From JBEGHD01 sp049334165 (GTDB lineage: Bacteria > Bacteroidota > Bacteroidia > Flavobacteriales_D > Sanyastnellaceae): 64,000 bases of DNA. The stretch lies in NCBI GenBank assembly GCA_049334165.1, contig JBEGHD010000003.1; one strand, 5' to 3'. Shown in pieces: positions 60,963-64,000 of this stretch (the first letter of the stretch is position 1; each line of letters begins with the position of its first letter). Under the pieces are notes generated by a model, which worked only from the letters and a program-made list of their open reading frames with translations, did no database searches and had not been told where the DNA came from. A program made the translations under genes and the position numbers.

Positions 60963-61469
60963 TTAGAATCTAAAATCCTTTAACTTTCTAGTCAATTTCT
61001 TTCTGGCGTGGAAAATTCTCGATTTCACTGTACCCATCGGAATTTGAAGAGTATCAGCAATTTCATCGTAGTGATAACCCTCCAAAAACATTGAGAATGG
61101 AATTCTGTAATCATCACTCAAATCATTAATCTCTTTCCAAATATCTTTCTCACTGATTTGTGATGAAATACTATCAAATGAGAAGTTCAATGAAGAGTTG
61201 ATGTAGTAGTTGTTATCCGTTGAGTCGGTAATCGTGTTTTGAAACACCTTTCTTTTGTAATTATTGATGAAGATATTTCTCATGATGGTATATAACCAAC
61301 CTTTAATATTGGTCCCCTCCTGAAAATTGTCTTTATAACGAAATGCTTTAAGGAAAGTATCTTGCAGCAAATCGTCTGCTGCCTGCCCATCTCTTGTAAA
61401 TTTAAGAGCAAAACCTCTTAAGTACTGTGCGTTGCTTGTGAGAAGATCTCCGAATTCTAATGTTGACAT
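60963..61469 (-). CDS. ECF-type RNA polymerase sigma factor
   Basis: A 168-residue sigma-70 family protein with region 2 (LRGFALKFTRDGQAADDLLQ, DTFLKAFRYKDNFQEGTNIK, GWLYTIMRNIFINNYKRK) and region 4 (DDYRIPFSMFLEGYHYDEIA, LQIPMGTVKSRIFHARKKL). Met in PFSMF sits where many ECF factors have L. No anti-sigma gene is adjacent. The CarH-like MerR gene lies 194 bp upstream on the same strand. A TTG - 19 nt - TAATATTTG promoter-like sequence precedes the gene, with one extra base in the -7 box. Confidence 0.93.
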   Translation of the reverse strand: MSTLEFGDLLTSNAQYLRGFALKFTRDGQAADDLLQDTFLKAFRYKDNFQEGTNIKGWLYTIMRNIFINNYKRKVFQNTITDSTDNNYYINSSLNFSFDSISSQISEKDIWKEINDLSDDYRIPFSMFLEGYHYDEIADTLQIPMGTVKSRIFHARKKLTRKLKDFRF

Positions 61470-61557
61470 GACTTCTGGTTTTTGTTTAACAATTCAAAGC
61501 AAATATTAAACATAAATGGATACGAACCAAATTTTTGTTGAACTTTTTTTGATTAAC

Positions 61558-61568
61558 ACTTAAACAAC
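61558..61568 (-). promoter_or_regulatory. Single 11-mer related to the MerR promoter repeats, upstream of the ECF sigma gene
   Basis: The minus strand reads GTTGTTTAAGT, ten of eleven defined or free positions fitting CTTGTnnAAGT, the tandem repeat found in front of the MerR gene. It is about 89 nt before the sigma factor start. A chance match is possible. Confidence 0.3.
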
Positions 61569-61594
61569 GTGTTCTTATTATTCCACAACAAAAC

Positions 61595-61613
61595 ACATTG
61601 ATCAAATCAATGT
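61595..61613. other. Palindrome between the MerR and ECF sigma genes
   Basis: ACATTGAT caa ATCAATGT has perfect 8-bp arms. On the minus strand it is followed by GTTTTGTTG. It could be a weak terminator of the MerR gene (51 bp past its stop) or an operator for the sigma gene; the sequence does not decide. Confidence 0.45.
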
Positions 61614-61663
61614 TACGGGCTCTAATCCGACAGATTAATATCAAAAACCGGGGGAATAATTTT

Positions 61664-62545
61664 TTATACGAGAGAAGACAAAATAGACTCCGCGCTGTCG
61701 TGTATGCGTATCAGTTCTTTACGTGGGCTTGTCTTACCGACAGTTGCAGCACCTGTAAAGTGAAATGTGCAATTCGTATCAGCAAAAGACTCCACAAGGT
61801 GTGTAAAATATTTCTCAATATCACCCTGAACATGACAACTTGTAAGGAATGAGACAAATGTAACAGGACCCAGTCGATCAACAACCTGATCGAGATCACT
61901 CAGAGGTACATTTTGTCCAAGAAAAATACTGCGATGACCTGCAAACCGGAAAACGTAGTGCAACATGAGAAGACCCAGGTCGTGCATTTCTTCCTCTGGC
62001 AGATACAACACGTAGATCTTTTGGTCATCCCTTACCTCAACAGGAAGGGCATCTACATAAGTATACACCTTTTGCCTGATAAGATTAGAAACAAAATGTT
62101 CCTGGGCCGGACAAATAGCGCTGGTTTGCCAAAGCACTCCGATCTGGCTGAGGAAAGGAATAAAAATCGATTTGAAAGCTTGCTCCACATCGTGGTCTGC
62201 AAGAAAGCGATCCATCACATTATTGAATAGCAACTCATCGTAGTTGAGCATAGCCAATTTCATGATGTTGAGAAGGTGACTTTCTTCGGAATCCACCGAA
62301 GCACTTTCGGCTATAATCTTGCTCATCTCTTCTTCGCTCATCTTAGCCACCTTGGAAATTCGGTAACCCATTTGACAGAGCAGCGAAACATTAAGAAGGA
62401 GCTTTAAGTCCTCATCGCGATAGAAACGAATATTTGTATCTGTTCGTCCGGGATTGAGCAGGTCATAACGCTGCTCCCACATGCGAATAGTATGCGCTTT
62501 GATTCCGGATAGACTCTCCAGATCTTTGATGGAAAACTCTGCCAT
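61664..62545 (-). CDS. CarH/LitR-like MerR-family regulator with B12-binding-type domain
   Basis: A 293-residue regulator. Residues 1-75 form a MerR winged helix (FSIKDLESLSGIKAHTIRMW, YRDEDLKLLLNVSLLCQMGY). Residues 90-165 form a helical cap and 175-290 a cobalamin-type Rossmann domain. The CarH signature W-x9-EH is present as Trp139 and Glu149-His150. The lower-ligand motif reads E186-x-His188-x-x-Gly191, close to DxHxxG. Thermus CarH has a second cobalt ligand His right after the Trp; here it is Gln140. Likely role: light- or cobalamin-controlled repressor, as CarH is for carotenoid genes; no carotenoid genes are in the window. Tandem 11-mers lie in its own promoter. Confidence 0.88.
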   Translation of the reverse strand: MAEFSIKDLESLSGIKAHTIRMWEQRYDLLNPGRTDTNIRFYRDEDLKLLLNVSLLCQMGYRISKVAKMSEEEMSKIIAESASVDSEESHLLNIMKLAMLNYDELLFNNVMDRFLADHDVEQAFKSIFIPFLSQIGVLWQTSAICPAQEHFVSNLIRQKVYTYVDALPVEVRDDQKIYVLYLPEEEMHDLGLLMLHYVFRFAGHRSIFLGQNVPLSDLDQVVDRLGPVTFVSFLTSCHVQGDIEKYFTHLVESFADTNCTFHFTGAATVGKTSPRKELIRIHDSAESILSSLV

Positions 62546-62558
62546 TTTAATTTAGTTG

Positions 62559-62599
62559 CAATTTTACAGCGGCTGACTTACACAAGATACTTGAACAAG
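62559..62599 (-). promoter_or_regulatory. Promoter of the MerR gene with tandem 11-bp direct repeats
   Basis: On the minus strand CTTGTTCAAGT (62589-62599), AT, CTTGTGTAAGT (62576-62586): two copies of CTTGTnnAAGT spaced by 2 bp. The TTG of the second copy (62583-62585) is followed after 16 nt by TAAAATTG (62559-62566), a one-mismatch -7 box. Thus the repeats would cover the -33 element, the arrangement described for CarH-type operators. Confidence 0.5.
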
Positions 62600-62702
62600 A
62601 AGTGCTGTCGATAAGTTCACCGAATATCTCTTAAATACCGTAAAATTGTAGAATTGTTTTACCCATACGGAGAAATATTTAACCAAAAACACAGATTGCT
62701 CC

Positions 62703-63908
62703 ATGAATAATTACCTTCTTTTCGAAGACAATAGAGAAATTAAGTTTCGACCGCTCTCGCTCACGAGGCACTTATCCAACTTGCGGTTTGGCATTTCTAC
62801 ACTCAAAGAAAAATGGGAGTTGATGCTTAAAAGTTCCACTTCTTGTCATCTGATTGAGGAAAGAAGATATCTGGGGAAAAAATACCACGGTGTTTACACA
62901 GACAATAATATTCTGATCAACTCCCGAATAATTCCTGACAGTGAGTTGATTGCGCACATTCACAACCTGGAGCTCAACACCTGCCTCACAAGTGGCAACA
63001 CCATTTTGGCCTGCCGACTTGGTAAGAAAAGTGCCGAATCCTTTGATCCTGAATCAGAAAGCGAAAACACCCAAAGAAGAGAATACACACCTAAAAACAC
63101 TCTTTTCTCGGTTAAACAGATTACCGACATTTTCTCTAAAAACAGAGAAGCCATCAGTTTCGATTTTAAATTGCTCACCAAAGGACGAACTTCTCTCAAG
63201 CTCTCCGATTCTGTTCATCACATTGGCAAACCTGAAGACTTGTTTCTCGAAGAAGGCGCCAAGGTTCCACTCTGCTCTATCAACACCAGTTCAGGACCAG
63301 TTTACATTGGTAAAAACGTGGAAGTAATGGAGGGAGCAATGCTTCGCGGACCACTCGCCCTTTGCGATCATTCGGTAGTGAAAATGGGAGCCAAAGTTTA
63401 TGGAGCGTCCACCGTGGGGCCCTGGAGCAAAATTGGAGGCGAAGTAAACAATTGCGTTTTTCAGGGCTACTCCAACAAAGCTCACGATGGATTTTTGGGA
63501 AACTCTGTAATTGGTGAGTGGTGCAACCTCGGAGCTGACACAAACTGCTCCAACCTCAAAAACAACTACGGAAGTGTCAGAATCTGGGATTTTCAAAAAG
63601 AAGACTACGCTAGCTCCGGGCTCATTTTTTGCGGACTTCTCATGGGTGATCACAGCAAATGCGGAATCAACACCATGTTTAATACCGGCACTACGGTAGG
63701 AGTGAATGCCAATATTTTTGGAGGAGGCTTTCCTCCAAAATACATCCCTTCATTTTCGTGGGGTGGCGAAAACACCTGGGAAGAATACAATCTGGATAAA
63801 GCTCTGGACGTGGCCGAAACGGTTTATGCCAGAAGAAATCTCGAACTGGAAGAAACCGATCGTGAAATTCTGAAATACATTTTCGAAAACACACGCCATT
63901 CATTCTAA
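62703..63908 (+). CDS. GlmU-family putative sugar nucleotidyltransferase / acyltransferase
   Basis: A 401-residue protein common in Bacteroidota. The N-terminal half is a diverged nucleotidyltransferase region (NYLLFEDNREIKFRPLSLTR, STLKEKWELML). The C-terminal half has left-handed beta-helix hexapeptides (GPVYIGKNVEVMEGAMLRGP, VVKMGAKVYGASTVGPWSKI, NSVIGEWCNLGADTNCSNLK). The usual LxGG-type nucleotide-binding start of GlmU is not evident, so catalysis by the N-terminal half is uncertain. Complete; the 92 bases after it show no feature. Confidence 0.85.
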   Translation: MNNYLLFEDNREIKFRPLSLTRHLSNLRFGISTLKEKWELMLKSSTSCHLIEERRYLGKKYHGVYTDNNILINSRIIPDSELIAHIHNLELNTCLTSGNTILACRLGKKSAESFDPESESENTQRREYTPKNTLFSVKQITDIFSKNREAISFDFKLLTKGRTSLKLSDSVHHIGKPEDLFLEEGAKVPLCSINTSSGPVYIGKNVEVMEGAMLRGPLALCDHSVVKMGAKVYGASTVGPWSKIGGEVNNCVFQGYSNKAHDGFLGNSVIGEWCNLGADTNCSNLKNNYGSVRIWDFQKEDYASSGLIFCGLLMGDHSKCGINTMFNTGTTVGVNANIFGGGFPPKYIPSFSWGGENTWEEYNLDKALDVAETVYARRNLELEETDREILKYIFENTRHSF

Positions 63909-64000
63909 AATCCCGCTGAATCCAATTTTTTTTGCGCCACATTTTCTGGCTTTCTCACAACTTCTACGACAGAATTGCAGTACTTGCTGGTTGGCATATC

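Noticed and set aside
63909..64000. Possible start of a further gene at the right edge
   Set aside because: The last 92 bases show no start codon in good context, no conserved peptide and no clear promoter or terminator; too short to judge.

Overview
The window looks like a chromosome segment of a Bacteroidota bacterium, probably a marine Flavobacteriales-type lineage. The evidence is a set of secreted proteins with type IX secretion (T9SS) C-terminal sorting domains of type A (YPNP...KKLxV) and type B (FSPNGDGxNDYF...), a S46 dipeptidyl-peptidase, DUF4199, DUF4494 and DUF3820 proteins, a CotH/lamin-tail surface protein, and promoters with the Bacteroidota -7 box TAnnTTTG in front of many genes. 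The species cannot be named from the sequence. No rRNA, tRNA, CRISPR array, insertion sequence or prophage was seen.

Layout. 1-11.3 kb: two giant paralogous adhesin-like proteins on the minus strand; the first runs off the left edge, the second has 21 tandem HYR-like repeats. 11.4-16.2 kb: rpe, coaE, a TPR sensor histidine kinase and a TPR/CsgG-like lipoprotein. 16.2-20.2 kb: a four-gene metal ABC importer operon in which one permease is fused to a DtxR/MntR-type regulatory domain and whose promoter carries a DtxR-box-like palindrome. 20.2-25.2 kb: DUF427 and DUF4199 proteins, a CotH-domain type B T9SS cargo, a possible small RNA, and a 34-residue membrane protein. 25.2-31.1 kb: a DPP11-type peptidase and a tight operon of subtilase, two envelope proteins and a DnaJ-domain protein. 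31-44.5 kb: ltaE, two more type A T9SS cargos (one an M43 metalloprotease), cvfB, SDR, yaaA, an FKBP lipoprotein, an SRPBCC/GyrI-like protein, a DUF819 membrane protein and a histone-deacetylase homologue. 44.5-53.6 kb: a polyprenyl-phosphate sugar transferase with a lipoprotein, a Gfo/Idh/MocA oxidoreductase, pcm, nnr, a YciO/TsaC protein, a small transaldolase, and several small proteins. 53.6-64 kb: a structured intergenic region, an OmpA-family protein, FAH and CpeT-like proteins, a FucP-like sugar transporter, a choice-of-anchor-L type B cargo, an ECF sigma factor, a CarH-like MerR protein and a GlmU-like nucleotidyltransferase.

How it works together. Most of the coding capacity is envelope and secretion biology: at least five T9SS cargos, several lipoproteins and secreted peptidases, which fits a particle- or protein-degrading gliding lifestyle. 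The most interesting control systems are (i) a 21-bp-period direct repeat at the same distance from the promoter of both giant paralogues, (ii) the metal importer with its own fused DtxR-like domain plus a DtxR-like operator, and (iii) a B12-photoreceptor-like MerR gene with tandem 11-mers in its promoter and a related single 11-mer upstream of the neighbouring ECF sigma gene. All functional statements are from motif reading; no database search was possible.
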